A stretch of DNA of 64,000 nucleotides from Paenibacillus tepidiphilus (GTDB lineage Bacteria > Bacillota > Bacilli > Paenibacillales > Paenibacillaceae). The notes under the pieces are model-generated. The model had not been told where the DNA came from. It did not search any database and worked only from the letters and a program-made list of their open reading frames with translations. Made by a program: the position numbers and the translations under genes. The DNA lies in assembly GCF_008635795.1 (NCBI RefSeq), contig NZ_VWRQ01000012.1, positions 1 to 64,000 on the forward strand. The letters run 5' to 3'. Position 1 is the first letter of the stretch. Every line of letters begins with the position of its first letter. Shown here in pieces: positions 53,762 through 63,191 of the stretch.

Positions 53762-55159
53762 ATGGATTTATTCCGCAAAAAACCGCTGGCCTTACCGCAA
53801 GGCGGCGAAAGCAAGCTCAGTAAAACCCTCGGTGCATTCGATCTGACCACGCTGGGCGTCGGGGCGATCATCGGTACGGGTATCTTTGTGATGACCGGCG
53901 TCGCCGCGGCCGAGCACGCCGGTCCCGCCCTGGTAATCTCCTTTGTTCTGGCCGGATTTGCCTGCGTACTCTCTGCGCTGTGCTATTCCGAGTTCGCTTC
54001 TACACTGCCCGTATCCGGGAGCGCTTATGCCTACAGCTATGTAGCGTTCGGCGAGCTGCTGGCCTGGATTCTGGGCTGGGACCTGGTGCTGGAATACGGG
54101 GTCGCGGCCGCTGCAGTCAGCAGCGGCTGGTCCGGATATTTCCAGGGGCTGCTGGAGGGCTTTGGCCTGCATTTGCCGACGGCGCTCTCCGGGGCGTATA
54201 ATCCGGACGAAGGTACGTTTATCAATTTGCCTGCGGTTATTATTATTCTGCTGATTTCCTTTTTGCTGACCCGCGGGGTCAAGGAAACGGCCCGGTTCAA
54301 CGCCGTTATGGTTGTCATCAAGCTGGCGGTGATCCTGCTGTTCATCTTCACCGGGATATTCTATGTAAAGCCGGAGAACTGGACTCCGTTCATGCCGTAC
54401 GGATTCAACGGCGTGGTCAACGGTGCGGCGACCGTATTCTTTGCCTATATCGGATTTGATGCATTGTCTACGGCAGCCGAGGAGGTCAAGCGGCCGCAGC
54501 GCGATCTTCCGATCGGCATTATTTCGTCGCTGGCCATTTGTACTGTTCTTTATATTTCCGTATCGCTTGTGCTGACTGGGATTGTTCCATATACGAGCCT
54601 GAATGTCAGTGATCCGGTATCGTTCGCACTGCGCTTCGTCGATCAGAATATGATCGCCGGACTGATCTCCGTCGGCGCCATTGCCGGCATGACGACGGTA
54701 CTGCTCGTGCTTCTCTTCGGCCAGACCCGTCTGCTGTATGCCATCTCGCGTGACGGTCTGCTGCCGAAGAGCTGGTCCAAGGTCGATGAGAAGACCCATA
54801 CTCCGGTACGGAGTACCTGGTTGGTGGGCGGAATAATCTCCGTTCTGACCGGAATTGTTCCGCTCGACCGGCTGGCCAATTTAACCAGCATCGGCACCCT
54901 GTTCGCCTTCCTGATTGTTTCGCTCGGCGTGATTACGCTCCGGCGTACCCATCCCGACATGAAGAGAGGCTTCCGTGTGCCGTGGGTACCGTTCATTCCG
55001 CTGCTCAGTGCGGCAGCCTGCGGCTATTTGATGTATAATCTGGGAAGAGAGACTTGGATCGGCTTCCTGATCTGGCTGGCCATTGGCCTGGTGATCTATG
55101 CGTTATATGGTTATAGACACAGCAAGCTGCATCAGATCGGACGGAACAACGACAAGTAA
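53762..55159 (+). CDS. APC-family amino-acid permease
   Basis: A transporter of about 465 residues with twelve or more helices, close to the YfnA/cationic amino-acid group. TTLGVGAIIGTGIFVMTGVAAAEHAGPAL carries the conserved TM1 break, and VFFAYIGFDALSTAAEEVKRPQRDLPIGI the TM6-7 segment. ATG 53762 has GGAGAG upstream; the frame extends to 53720. Substrate probably a basic or neutral amino acid. Monocistronic. Confidence 0.92.
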   Translation: MDLFRKKPLALPQGGESKLSKTLGAFDLTTLGVGAIIGTGIFVMTGVAAAEHAGPALVISFVLAGFACVLSALCYSEFASTLPVSGSAYAYSYVAFGELLAWILGWDLVLEYGVAAAAVSSGWSGYFQGLLEGFGLHLPTALSGAYNPDEGTFINLPAVIIILLISFLLTRGVKETARFNAVMVVIKLAVILLFIFTGIFYVKPENWTPFMPYGFNGVVNGAATVFFAYIGFDALSTAAEEVKRPQRDLPIGIISSLAICTVLYISVSLVLTGIVPYTSLNVSDPVSFALRFVDQNMIAGLISVGAIAGMTTVLLVLLFGQTRLLYAISRDGLLPKSWSKVDEKTHTPVRSTWLVGGIISVLTGIVPLDRLANLTSIGTLFAFLIVSLGVITLRRTHPDMKRGFRVPWVPFIPLLSAAACGYLMYNLGRETWIGFLIWLAIGLVIYALYGYRHSKLHQIGRNNDK

Positions 55160-55219
55160 GAATCTCAACAGGCTTCCTTCTTACACAGCTTGACAATTTG
55201 CCCGAAGGAGGGGAACGCG

Positions 55220-56512
55220 ATGACCTTCAAACATACCGGATGGAGAACTGCAGCTGTATTGGCGGTCATATTGACGTTCATGCTGACGGCAGCCTGCTCT
55301 TCATCATCGCCGCCGGAGCCTTCTTTCGCTCCGCAGCCGACGGAAGCGCCGGAGGAAGGGCAGACTATTACACTGATTACTCCTCCCGATGCCAAGAATG
55401 TCGACAACGAGAGTGCTCCGAAGTATCAGATTCAGACCCGGCTGACCGATTTCCGGCTGCTCAGCGAGTCGGCGGGACTGGCCTGGGGCGTCACCAAGAA
55501 CGAATTGCGCATGTATATGACAAGGGATAACGGGAGTACATGGTCCAATATCTCACCGTCAACCAATGTGCAGTTTCTCTCCAATCCGGTGTACGGCCAG
55601 GATATCTTTTTTACCGACCCGAACAACGGCTGGATTATCCGCAGCGCCTCCGGGCAAACGGAGACTGTTGTGCTGCGAACGACCGATGGGGGGCTGCAAT
55701 GGAAAATCTCTTCGTTTCCCGACAGCAATACCGTCACCTCCATCTTCTTCAACAACACGCAGTACGGCTGGCTGATGACCACCTGGGACGCGAACGCAAC
55801 CAAATCAAGCAAGGCGCTCTACGCAACGGCCGACGGCGGGGCCACCTGGAATATGGTTATGCAGAATGAGCAGTATAACCCCAGTCTGCCGAACAATACA
55901 ATCCCGATGGCCGGCGTAACGACCGGTATGATTTTTCGGGATAATCTGCGGGGCTTCGTCACGTTACAGACAGGAGCACTGCCCAAGATCTATATGACCC
56001 AGGACGGCGGTGCGACCTGGGCACAAGGACAGGATTTCCTGGTGAATCCGCAGCTTTCGACCTGTGATAAGGTCATCACCGGTGAACCGCAGTTCTTCGC
56101 AAATGGCAGCACCTCGGGCTGGATGCCGGTGGGCTGTCAGAAAGAGAAGACCGGCAGCATCGAATATAACGGTTATTTCACGGCCAATGGCGGGATGAAC
56201 TGGAAATTTGCCGTATTCAATTTCCGGGAGCAGACCGGTATTAACCGGCATTTGGCTCCGGACTTCCTGAATTCTACGACCGGCTGGACACTCAGCGGAG
56301 ATCTGCTGTACAAAACGGTGAACGGCGGAACAACCTGGTCCGCACTTCCGGCCAGCAGTGTACTGCAGTCGAAGCTGCTGGAGTATCCGGAGATTGTGAA
56401 GCTGCAGTTCATCTCGGGAGATGTCGGCTGGCTGCTGATCCAGAAAGAAGAGAACCGCAGATCCATTCTGCTGCAGACGACCAACGGAGGAGTAAGCTGG
56501 AGGGTACTGTAA
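55220..56512 (+). CDS. YCF48/BNR-like beta-propeller lipoprotein
   Basis: A 430-residue exported protein. A lipoprotein signal with lipobox LTAAC, a Pro/Ser/Glu linker, then repeated blades with YMTRDNGSTWSNIS, RTTDGGLQWKIS, ATADGGATWNMV, MTQDGGATWAQG, TANGGMNWKF, KTVNGGTTWSAL and TTNGGVSWRVL. The D-x-G-x-T-W motifs are Asp-box/BNR repeats of YCF48-like propellers. No sialidase catalytic residues are evident. AAGGAGGGG lies just ahead of ATG 55220. Function unknown. Confidence 0.85.
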   Translation: MTFKHTGWRTAAVLAVILTFMLTAACSSSSPPEPSFAPQPTEAPEEGQTITLITPPDAKNVDNESAPKYQIQTRLTDFRLLSESAGLAWGVTKNELRMYMTRDNGSTWSNISPSTNVQFLSNPVYGQDIFFTDPNNGWIIRSASGQTETVVLRTTDGGLQWKISSFPDSNTVTSIFFNNTQYGWLMTTWDANATKSSKALYATADGGATWNMVMQNEQYNPSLPNNTIPMAGVTTGMIFRDNLRGFVTLQTGALPKIYMTQDGGATWAQGQDFLVNPQLSTCDKVITGEPQFFANGSTSGWMPVGCQKEKTGSIEYNGYFTANGGMNWKFAVFNFREQTGINRHLAPDFLNSTTGWTLSGDLLYKTVNGGTTWSALPASSVLQSKLLEYPEIVKLQFISGDVGWLLIQKEENRRSILLQTTNGGVSWRVL

Positions 56513-56530
56513 GGGAGATATACTTAGGTT

Positions 56531-56563
56531 AGCCGGTGATTGCCGGCTGGCCTTTTCTTTTTT
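56531..56563 (+). terminator. terminator after the beta-propeller lipoprotein
   Basis: AGCCGG / CCGGCT short stem followed by CCTTTTCTTTTTT. Confidence 0.75.
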
Positions 56564-56644
56564 AGACTACAGAATTTATTGCGATTAGAGGGTGAAATAG
56601 AGTCGATAAATAAAATCGACATATTTTAAATTTTTCTTTAAAAT

Positions 56645-56660
56645 GTGAAAAAAATCACAT
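56645..56660. promoter_or_regulatory. Fnr/CRP-type box
   Basis: TGTGA-AAAAAA-TCACA is a perfect match to the Bacillus Fnr consensus. Its centre is about 42 bp ahead of the predicted transcript start. Confidence 0.7.
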
Positions 56661-56682
56661 GACATTTAAAAGAGCTTGTGAT

Positions 56683-56688
56683 ATATTT
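56683..56688 (+). promoter_or_regulatory. -10 element of the Fnr-type promoter
   Basis: TATATT lies at the right distance below the Fnr box for a class-II activator promoter; a good -35 box is missing, as expected for one. Confidence 0.55.
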
Positions 56689-56747
56689 AACACATAGAAA
56701 GCAAGTTCAAAATTTCACAAACTTTCATCCGAATGGAGCGATTACTT

Positions 56748-56924
56748 ATGAAACTTTTTGAAGATGATTATACTACACGCAACCTGCTGCAATTGTGCTA
56801 TAACTGCGACGATGCTCACCTGTGCGAGACCGAAGAACAATGCAGAGCCTGCTGGGCCGACAATGGCATGATGCCAGTTGAAGATAATGAAACCAAGCAG
56901 CTGCTGGACCTTGTACATGCTTAA
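56748..56924 (+). CDS. small cysteine-rich protein
   Basis: A protein of about 58 residues, acidic, with LCYNCDDAHLC and EEQCRACWADNG: five cysteines in CxxC-like spacing, suited to a metal or Fe-S site. The end is acidic (VEDNETKQLLDLV). TGGAGCG supports ATG 56748; ATG 56733 in frame is less likely. The gene lies alone between a perfect Fnr-type box and a terminator, so it is predicted to be induced without oxygen. Family unknown to me. Confidence 0.75.
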   Translation: MKLFEDDYTTRNLLQLCYNCDDAHLCETEEQCRACWADNGMMPVEDNETKQLLDLVHA

Positions 56925-56947
56925 TGAACTCATAACCTGCTTTCCCG

Positions 56948-56989
56948 AAGACCGCTGTGCTCTCGATATTTGAGAGTTGGCGGTCTTTT
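56948..56989 (+). terminator. terminator after the Cys-rich protein
   Basis: AAGACCGC pairs with GCGGTCTT, with an inner CTCTC/GAGAG stem, followed by TTGTGTTTT. Confidence 0.8.
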
Positions 56990-57093
56990 GTGTTTTATGA
57001 TGATTTATGGACCGGCACAGGCATATACATGTACGGAGGAACTGCAGCATGTGCCATGCGGCGGGACTACCTGGAAGCAAGGGGGAAGATGTC

Positions 57094-57492
57094 ATGGGAA
57101 TAGGACCGGATTCTTCGTGGATGTTCGATCTTACCGGAACGGTAATTCCGATTTTTGCCGCCCTCATATTTGGCATTGTCGCTGTGTCTGCGGGTAAGGG
57201 ATTGCTTCAGTGGAGCCGTAACAACCATATGCCCCTGTTGTCTGTACCTGCACGCATTGTCAGCAAACGGAGTGAAGTCCGCCAGAAGCCGCCGGATGAT
57301 AACCAGATCAGCCGGGCAACAATGGTGTATTATTTGACCTACGAGACTGAGGAAGGGATACGCCGGGAATTTAAGGTGGAAGGCGACGAGTACGGAATGA
57401 GCGCGGAAGGCGACCGGGGACTCTTAACCTATCAGGGCACCCGGTACTACGGCTTTCAGCGCCAGCCCCATTATTATTCCACTGCCGAATAG
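57094..57492 (+). CDS. DUF2500-like membrane protein
   Basis: A protein of about 132 residues with one N-terminal helix (about 10-31, VIPIFAALIFGIVAVSAGKG) and a cytoplasmic or extracytoplasmic beta domain. The domain has PLLSVPARIVSKRSEVR, YYLTYETEEGIRREFKVEGDEYGM and GDRGLLTYQGTRYYGFQR, matching the DUF2500 pattern. ATG 57094 follows GGGGGAAG. Function unknown. Confidence 0.8.
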   Translation: MGIGPDSSWMFDLTGTVIPIFAALIFGIVAVSAGKGLLQWSRNNHMPLLSVPARIVSKRSEVRQKPPDDNQISRATMVYYLTYETEEGIRREFKVEGDEYGMSAEGDRGLLTYQGTRYYGFQRQPHYYSTAE

Positions 57493-57607
57493 CACCTGCA
57501 CATTTACAGTTCCGCATTTGTTCCTGTACAATTCCCCTTGTTTCCGTTAGCGGAAGCAGGGGGATATTTATATTGTGCCAAAATATAAAGAGCGGAGTGT
57601 GACCCAT

Positions 57608-58363
57608 ATGATTTATGCGGACAAAACAGTTATTGTGACCGGTGCCGGACATGGCATCGGACGGGCTGTTGCGGCGGCTTATGCGGCCGAGGGAGCCAAA
57701 GTGGTGATTGCCGAGGTCAACGAGGAAGCCGGACGCAAGGCGGCCGAGGAGATCAGCCGGGACGGCGGAACGGCAGAATTCGTTCACTGCGATGTCAGCG
57801 ATGAGGAGCAAATTATCCGGATGGTGAAATTTGCGGCAGAACGCTTCGGACACGTCGATATTCTGATCAACAACGCCGGAGTCGCGAATGCCCATACTGC
57901 CGGCTTCTACGAGCTGACGGCCGATGCATGGGACCAAGTGATGAATACCAATGCCCGCGGGATGTTCCTCACCACCCGGGAAGCGGCCAAGCTGATGCGG
58001 GGCAATCCCCATGGCGGCGCGGTTATTAACATCTCCTCTACCCGGGCATATATGTCGGAACCGGATACCGAAGCCTACGCCGCTTCCAAAGGTGCAATCG
58101 CTGCTCTGACCCATGCGATGGCCGTTACCCTTGGACCGGACAAAATTACAGTGAACTGCATCAGTCCGGGCTGGATCGAGACCGGAGATTACGGACAGCT
58201 GCGGGAGATCGACCATAAGCAGCATCCTTCAAGGCGGGTCGGCAAGCCGGAGGATATTGCCCGGGCCTGCCTCTATTTGACCGCACCGGGAAATGACTTT
58301 GTTACCGGGTCACAGCTTGTAATCGACGGCGGGATGACGCGCAAGATGATCTACGAGCCCTGA
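57608..58363 (+). CDS. SDR family oxidoreductase
   Basis: A 251-residue NAD(P)-dependent dehydrogenase. Cofactor motif TGAGHGIGRAV at residues 11-21, NNAGVAN, catalytic Ser in INISSTRAY, catalytic Tyr/Lys in EAYAASKGA, and the substrate-loop PGWIETGDYG. ATG 57608 is preferred over the upstream open frame, with GGAGTG eight bases ahead. Substrate unknown. No operon partner is obvious; cwlJ follows 126 bp later. Confidence 0.92.
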   Translation: MIYADKTVIVTGAGHGIGRAVAAAYAAEGAKVVIAEVNEEAGRKAAEEISRDGGTAEFVHCDVSDEEQIIRMVKFAAERFGHVDILINNAGVANAHTAGFYELTADAWDQVMNTNARGMFLTTREAAKLMRGNPHGGAVINISSTRAYMSEPDTEAYAASKGAIAALTHAMAVTLGPDKITVNCISPGWIETGDYGQLREIDHKQHPSRRVGKPEDIARACLYLTAPGNDFVTGSQLVIDGGMTRKMIYEP

Positions 58364-58404
58364 GCCGATTCTCCGGGTTCCGGGATTAACTTGGGCTGGG
58401 ACTG

Positions 58405-58433
58405 TCACCTCCCTGGGCGGATGCACATACAAT
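58405..58433 (+). promoter_or_regulatory. sporulation-type promoter (SigE-like) ahead of cwlJ-gerQ
   Basis: CATACAAT (58426-58433) matches the SigE -10 consensus, with TCACCTC 14 bp upstream as a weak -35. CATA-CAA-TA also fits SigK. Confidence 0.5.
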
Positions 58434-58489
58434 ACAGCGAGCAGTAAGGAAAAGGGATGCTTACAAAGCGAATACAAGGAGGAGAAGGC

Positions 58490-58912
58490 GTGGCCGTCAT
58501 CAAAGCGAATTCGGAAGATACGAGGGTACTCGCGCGGCTGATGCGGGCGGAAGCCGAAGAGGATGGAGAGCAGGGCATGCTGATGGTCGGGAATGTCGGG
58601 GTCAACCGGATTCTCGGCAATTGCCTGGACTTCAGAAATATCCGCAGCATCGACGACATGGTCTTCCAGAGTCCGGGAGGATTCGAAGCGCCGCAGAAGG
58701 GATACTTCTACCAGAGGGCGAGGGACAGAGATGTCCGTCTGGCCGAGCGGGCGATTGCAGGGGAACGAACCTGGCCCGCATCCAATGCGCTGTGGTTCTT
58801 CCGTCCGGTGGGCGCCTGCCCGGCGACCTGGTATAACCAGCAGAACGTCGGCCGTTTCAAGGCGCATTGCTTCTTCGCACCGTCCGGTGAAGATTGTCCG
58901 GCTGTTTATTAA
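58490..58912 (+). CDS. cwlJ: spore cortex-lytic cell-wall hydrolase CwlJ-type
   Basis: A 140-residue SleB/CwlJ-family hydrolase that degrades the spore cortex during germination; Bacillus CwlJ lies in the coat and depends on GerQ. LARLMRAEAEEDGEQGMLMVGNVGVNRIL holds the catalytic Glu region, and APQKGYFYQRARDRD and NALWFFRP complete the family pattern. No signal peptide, as in CwlJ. The start is GTG, after GGAGGAG. gerQ follows 82 bp later. A SigE-like promoter precedes the gene. Confidence 0.93.
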   Translation: MAVIKANSEDTRVLARLMRAEAEEDGEQGMLMVGNVGVNRILGNCLDFRNIRSIDDMVFQSPGGFEAPQKGYFYQRARDRDVRLAERAIAGERTWPASNALWFFRPVGACPATWYNQQNVGRFKAHCFFAPSGEDCPAVY

Positions 58913-58994
58913 CGGTAAGCGGCACAATGCATTTGTAATCATCCGCGCGCAGCAGCTCTCGCTCGTGCAATCCAACTTACAGGAGGTTTAACAC

Positions 58995-59447
58995 ATGATT
59001 TCTCAGCAACCCTATCGCCCGGTAACGTATATGATCGGCAGCACTACTTCCAGCGGTCCGGCAGCTATGCCCCAAATGGGCGGTACAATGGGCATGATGC
59101 CGCCGCAGGTCACCAGCGGCAGCCCGATGACTCCCACAGGCGCTGTTGTACCGACTACGGCCCCGGTATTCGAGCAGTCTTACATCGAGAATATCTTCCG
59201 TCTTAATCTGGGTAAGGTCGGAACGTTCTACTTTACTTACGAGAATAACAGCCAATGGAATGCAAAGGTATTTACCGGTGTTCTTGAGGCTGCCGGCCGC
59301 GACCATATTATCATCAGCGACCAAGCCACCGGGCAACGCATCGTACTGCTGATGGTGAACTTTGATTATGCAACCTTTAATGAAGAGCTGGTCTACCAAT
59401 ATCCGGGCGTCATCGGCAATCCGCCGACAACACGCAATTGCTGGTAA
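58995..59447 (+). CDS. gerQ: spore coat protein GerQ
   Basis: A 150-residue coat protein, required to place CwlJ and cross-linked by transglutaminase in Bacillus. The first ~55 residues are Gly/Met/Pro/Thr-rich with QQPYRPVTYM and MGGTMGMMPPQ. The conserved C-terminal domain runs EQSYIENIFRLNLGKVGTFYFTYENNSQWNAKVF, DHIIISDQATGQRI and NFDYATFNEELVYQYP. AGGAGG lies ahead of the start. Probably in one operon with cwlJ. Confidence 0.95.
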   Translation: MISQQPYRPVTYMIGSTTSSGPAAMPQMGGTMGMMPPQVTSGSPMTPTGAVVPTTAPVFEQSYIENIFRLNLGKVGTFYFTYENNSQWNAKVFTGVLEAAGRDHIIISDQATGQRIVLLMVNFDYATFNEELVYQYPGVIGNPPTTRNCW

Positions 59448-59486
59448 GCACCAAGCAGAAGTGCATCCATAGATGACAGGAAACAT

Positions 59487-59526
59487 GCGGCGGACTGAGC
59501 CTGGGGGCGGTTCGCCGCTTCTTTTT
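59487..59526 (+). terminator. terminator after gerQ
   Basis: GCGGCG pairs with CGCCGC, followed by TTCTTTTT. Confidence 0.65.
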
Positions 59527-59762
59527 GCCGCTGAGAAGCATATACTGCAATTTAAGCGGGGACAGGCATGCTTGCGAATTGCCCTAATACACTAATATAA
59601 TAAATCTATATTTTTATTATCGTGAATGCAGTCAGGAGCTGAGTCAATTGGGAAATTGAACCTGAAAGGAACTGTCGGTGCCGCAAACGCCACAATTTTG
59701 AACAAACGAAGGAGGTGGGCCTATCCGCCCCGCTCGTGAACGGCGGTGGATAGGAAGTTAAT
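59527..59762 (+). promoter_or_regulatory. structured leader of the CorC-type gene
   Basis: An AT-rich block (59585-59625) suited to a promoter is followed by ~100 nt of GC-richer, helix-capable sequence. At 59721-59753 CCTATCC (gCC) pairs with GGATAGG, and the 3' strand includes or abuts the ribosome-binding segment of the next gene (TTG 59763). This could be a translational switch, but it matches no riboswitch I recognise. Confidence 0.5.
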
Positions 59763-61079
59763 TTGAGCGACCCTTTACCCGGTATATTACATGTTGGTCT
59801 TATTTTGTTGCTGGTGCTCTTAAACGGATTTTTTGTCTCGGTGGAATACGCAATGGTTAAGGTGCGGAGTGTCCGTATCGATGCTCTGATTGAAGAGGGC
59901 AGCAAACGCGCCCAGTCCGCCCGTGCAATTGTCACTAATCTGGATGGGTATCTGTCGGCGTGTCAGCTTGGTATTACGCTGGCTTCGCTGGCGCTCGGCT
60001 GGCTCGGGGCTCCGGCTATTGCCGACCTGGCGGGTCCGGGACTGGAGAGTCTCGGTTTTGGCGAGACAACGGTTAATGTCCTTGCCTTAATTCTGGCCTT
60101 TGTGCTCATTACAGTGATGCATATCGTGCTCGGCGAGCTTGCCCCGAAGACCATGGCGGTCAACAAAGCAGAGTCTGTACTTCTTTTAACTTCGGGAGCC
60201 ATTAATCTGTTCTACCGGCTGATGTATCCTTTCATCTGGATCGTCAATGGTCTCGCCGGGGGTCTGCTGCGCATGTTCCGTCTGGCTCCGGCTTCCGAGC
60301 TGGCGACGGCGCACACGGAGGAAGAAATCCGCATTATTATGCAGGAGAGCAACAAGAGCGGCTTGATCGACAATACGGAAATGGCGTTGGTGGACAATAT
60401 ATTTGAATTTGCCGATACCATGGCCCGGGAGATTATGATTCCGCGCACGGAAATGATCTGTCTGAACAATCACTTGAGTGCTGAAGAGAATCTGGACATT
60501 GCCTTTGAAGGGATGCGGACCCGTTATCCGGTGTGTGATGGAGACAAGGATCATATTCTCGGTTTCATCCATATCAAGGATCTCATCCGTGACAACTCTC
60601 CAAGATTCGGCGATTTAATCCGCCCGATCCTCACAGTGCCGGAGTCCATTCAGATCAGCGCACTGCTGAAGGTTATGCAAAGAGCCAAGACGCAGATTGC
60701 CATCCTGATTGATGAATACGGCGGCACCTCCGGACTTGTCACACTGGAGGATATTATGGAAGAGATTGTCGGCGAGATTCAGGATGAATTTGATGAGGAG
60801 CGCGCCGGCGTTGAGAAGCTAAGCGAGGATGAGTATTCCATCGACGGGCTGATGCTGATTGAGGAGATCAATGAAGTGCTGGGCCTGCATATGGAGACGG
60901 ATGATTATGACACCATCGGGGGATGGCTGTATTCCAAGCTGGAAGGCGGCCCGCCACAGAAAGGCCAGACCACGGAGTTCGATGGTCATTTGTTCGTGGT
61001 GGAAGAGACAGAGAACAAGCGTATTTCGCGGATCAAACTGCTGAAGATTCAATTTATGACTGAAGAAGCCGGAGCTTAA
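59763..61079 (+). CDS. CorC/HlyC-family CNNM-type membrane protein (hemolysin family)
   Basis: A 438-residue protein. An N-terminal DUF21/CNNM transmembrane domain (about 1-200, HVGLILLLVLLNGFFVSVEYAMVKVR, LASLALGWLGAPAIADL, VLGELAPKTMAVNKAE), two CBS domains (about 210-340; IMIPRTEMICL, DKDHILGFIHIKDLI, LIDEYGGTSGLVTLEDIMEEIVGEI), and a C-terminal CorC_HlyC domain (about 350-430). Such proteins move or sense Mg2+ or other divalent ions. The start is TTG. The leader may control translation. Confidence 0.93.
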   Translation: MSDPLPGILHVGLILLLVLLNGFFVSVEYAMVKVRSVRIDALIEEGSKRAQSARAIVTNLDGYLSACQLGITLASLALGWLGAPAIADLAGPGLESLGFGETTVNVLALILAFVLITVMHIVLGELAPKTMAVNKAESVLLLTSGAINLFYRLMYPFIWIVNGLAGGLLRMFRLAPASELATAHTEEEIRIIMQESNKSGLIDNTEMALVDNIFEFADTMAREIMIPRTEMICLNNHLSAEENLDIAFEGMRTRYPVCDGDKDHILGFIHIKDLIRDNSPRFGDLIRPILTVPESIQISALLKVMQRAKTQIAILIDEYGGTSGLVTLEDIMEEIVGEIQDEFDEERAGVEKLSEDEYSIDGLMLIEEINEVLGLHMETDDYDTIGGWLYSKLEGGPPQKGQTTEFDGHLFVVEETENKRISRIKLLKIQFMTEEAGA

Positions 61080-61093
61080 CCGCTGGTTATCGG

Positions 61094-61126
61094 GCATGGT
61101 ACCTTTACAGGTGCCATGCTTTTTTG
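61094..61126 (+). terminator. terminator after the CorC-type gene
   Basis: GCATGGTACC pairs with GGTGCCATGC, followed by TTTTTT. Confidence 0.85.
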
Positions 61127-61277
61127 TCATTTCTGTGGAGATCGCCGCAAAATTCGAAATGACAATTTCACTGGGAATTTTCTAACATTTTCCGGATTCG
61201 TGTCGATTTGACGCGGGTAAAGGTAATGTAAGCATTCTATCCTGCAAGGTGTTAACGTGCGAAAGGGGAGGGACCTA

Positions 61278-63191
61278 TTGTCGATTCACCTGGTGGAGCA
61301 CAATCTTCTGCTGGTCCTGTTTTCTGTGGTTATCGCCTTTCTTTCCTGCTTTATTGTCGTGGATTTGGCTGACCGCCTGGTGCGCACAACGAAAAGACGG
61401 GCATTTGTAATCATGATGGCCTGCATAATGGGCATCGGGATGTGGGGCATGCATTTTATCGGGATGCGGTCCATGAAAATGGATTATACGCTCTCCTATG
61501 ACCTTCCTGTCCTGCTCTTCTCCTTATTCATTCCTACTGCGGCAGCTTACGTGCTGTTCAGTTTACTTAATAATCCGCGCACGCGCAGCTCTGCTTATCT
61601 GGGGTTTGGCGGCGTGCTGCTGAGCGGAGGCATTCTGATTATGCATTACAGCGGAGTCATGGCGATGCGGCTGCCGGCGGAGTATGGCCAGACCGCTGAT
61701 TCGGTGCTTGTCTCCGTACTTTTCTCGCTGATTGTTCCCATCACTGCCGCTTCCTATCAGCCGAAATGGACAGCTAATCCGTATAATATTTTTTCCGTCA
61801 AAAAAACATGCCTTGTGCTGATTCTGACCGGGGCTCTCATCGGCACCCATTATACGGTTATGGCCGGGGCAACCTTCGTACCTACAGATACGCCAAGCTA
61901 CCTCATAAACGGTCCGCTGCTGAATGAATGGCTCTTCGGCATGATTCTGGGCGGCACATTTATCTTCATTGCAGCCATTGTGCTCATTCTGCTCTACCGG
62001 GACCGGCAGCGTGTAATCCGCTCAGCGGTGCTCAGCGAGCAGCGGTATATGGCTTTGTTCGAACATAATCCGGACATGGTCGTCTGCTTTGATCCGTTTC
62101 GCCGTAAGGTGGTCAGTGTAAATCCTTCTTTACAAAAGCTGACCGGTTACAACAGGGATGAATTAGGTGATTTCAGCAAAATTCTCGTTCGGCCGCATGA
62201 TCAATTGGCACTGAAAGCAGCAATTCAGCGGGCGGCGAAGGGGCAATCCGCAAAGCTTGAGCTTTCCGTGCTGACTAAGGCCGGTGAAACCATGATTTGC
62301 AGCGCAACGGTCTTCCCCCTGATCAACAGCGACCAGCGTCTCGTGTATATCGTCGCCGAGAACATCAGCGAACTCGCTAAGTATCAGCAGGAGCTTATCG
62401 TCGCCAAGGAAGCCGCTGAAAGCGCCGCCCGGATCAAGAGTGAATTCATGGCCACAATGAGCCATGAAATACGTACACCGCTCAACGGTATCATCGGAAT
62501 CAATCAGCTCCTCGCTGAAGAGATCCGCGATCCGGAGCATCAGGAGCTGCTGCAGCTGCAGAACAGCAGCAGTCATGCCCTGCTGCATGTCATGGACGAT
62601 ATTCTGGACATCTCCCGCCTGGAGGCGAACGGCTTGCGGCTGCACGAGGAGCCCTTTTGCCTGTCACAGCTGCTGCAGGAGAGTATGAATCTGTTTGAAG
62701 CTATTGCCAAAGATAAATCGCTCGGCTTTACGCTGCATACGGAAGGTCAGCTCCCTGAGCATCTTATGGGCGATGTAGCCCGCATCCGGCAGATTCTGGT
62801 CAATTTGATCGGTAATGCCGTCAAATTCACGGAATCCGGTCATATCGGGGTGTCCGTACGGCATCTAACCGGCGACTCCGGAAAGGCGGACCTGCAGTTC
62901 CAGATTACGGATACGGGCATCGGCATTGCGCCGGACAAGCTGCCGCTGCTGTTCCAGCCGTTCTCCCAGCTGGATGCGGCTCATAACCGGAAGTACAACG
63001 GCACCGGTCTGGGCCTGGCGATCTGCCGCAAGCTGGTGGAGCTGATGAACGGCGGAATCACAGCGGAGCCGGCGGAGGAAGGCGGGATGATTTTTACTTT
63101 TACCGTGAAGCTGCAGGTTTGTCCGGCAGAAGCACACTCTGAACCCGCTGCAGCGGGAAGCGGAAGCCGGCTTGCGACGGAGGCGGTGTGA
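61278..63191 (+). CDS. MHYT-domain sensor histidine kinase
   Basis: A membrane-bound histidine kinase of about 637 residues. The MHYT domain (seven helices, about 1-235) shows [19 protein letters not shown] and GTHYTVMAG, the repeated motifs thought to bind copper and sense gas or redox state. A PAS domain (about 250-370), HisKA with [11 protein letters not shown] (phospho-His) and HATPase with [23 protein letters not shown] and [12 protein letters not shown] follow. TTG 61278 sits six bases after GGGGAGGG; an upstream GTG at 61257 is less likely. No response regulator is adjacent, so its partner is elsewhere. Confidence 0.92.
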   Translation: MSIHLVEHNLLLVLFSVVIAFLSCFIVVDLADRLVRTTKRRAFVIMMACIMGIGMWGMHFIGMRSMKMDYTLSYDLPVLLFSLFIPTAAAYVLFSLLNNPRTRSSAYLGFGGVLLSGGILIMHYSGVMAMRLPAEYGQTADSVLVSVLFSLIVPITAASYQPKWTANPYNIFSVKKTCLVLILTGALIGTHYTVMAGATFVPTDTPSYLINGPLLNEWLFGMILGGTFIFIAAIVLILLYRDRQRVIRSAVLSEQRYMALFEHNPDMVVCFDPFRRKVVSVNPSLQKLTGYNRDELGDFSKILVRPHDQLALKAAIQRAAKGQSAKLELSVLTKAGETMICSATVFPLINSDQRLVYIVAENISELAKYQQELIVAKEAAESAARIKSEFMATMSHEIRTPLNGIIGINQLLAEEIRDPEHQELLQLQNSSSHALLHVMDDILDISRLEANGLRLHEEPFCLSQLLQESMNLFEAIAKDKSLGFTLHTEGQLPEHLMGDVARIRQILVNLIGNAVKFTESGHIGVSVRHLTGDSGKADLQFQITDTGIGIAPDKLPLLFQPFSQLDAAHNRKYNGTGLGLAICRKLVELMNGGITAEPAEEGGMIFTFTVKLQVCPAEAHSEPAAAGSGSRLATEAV

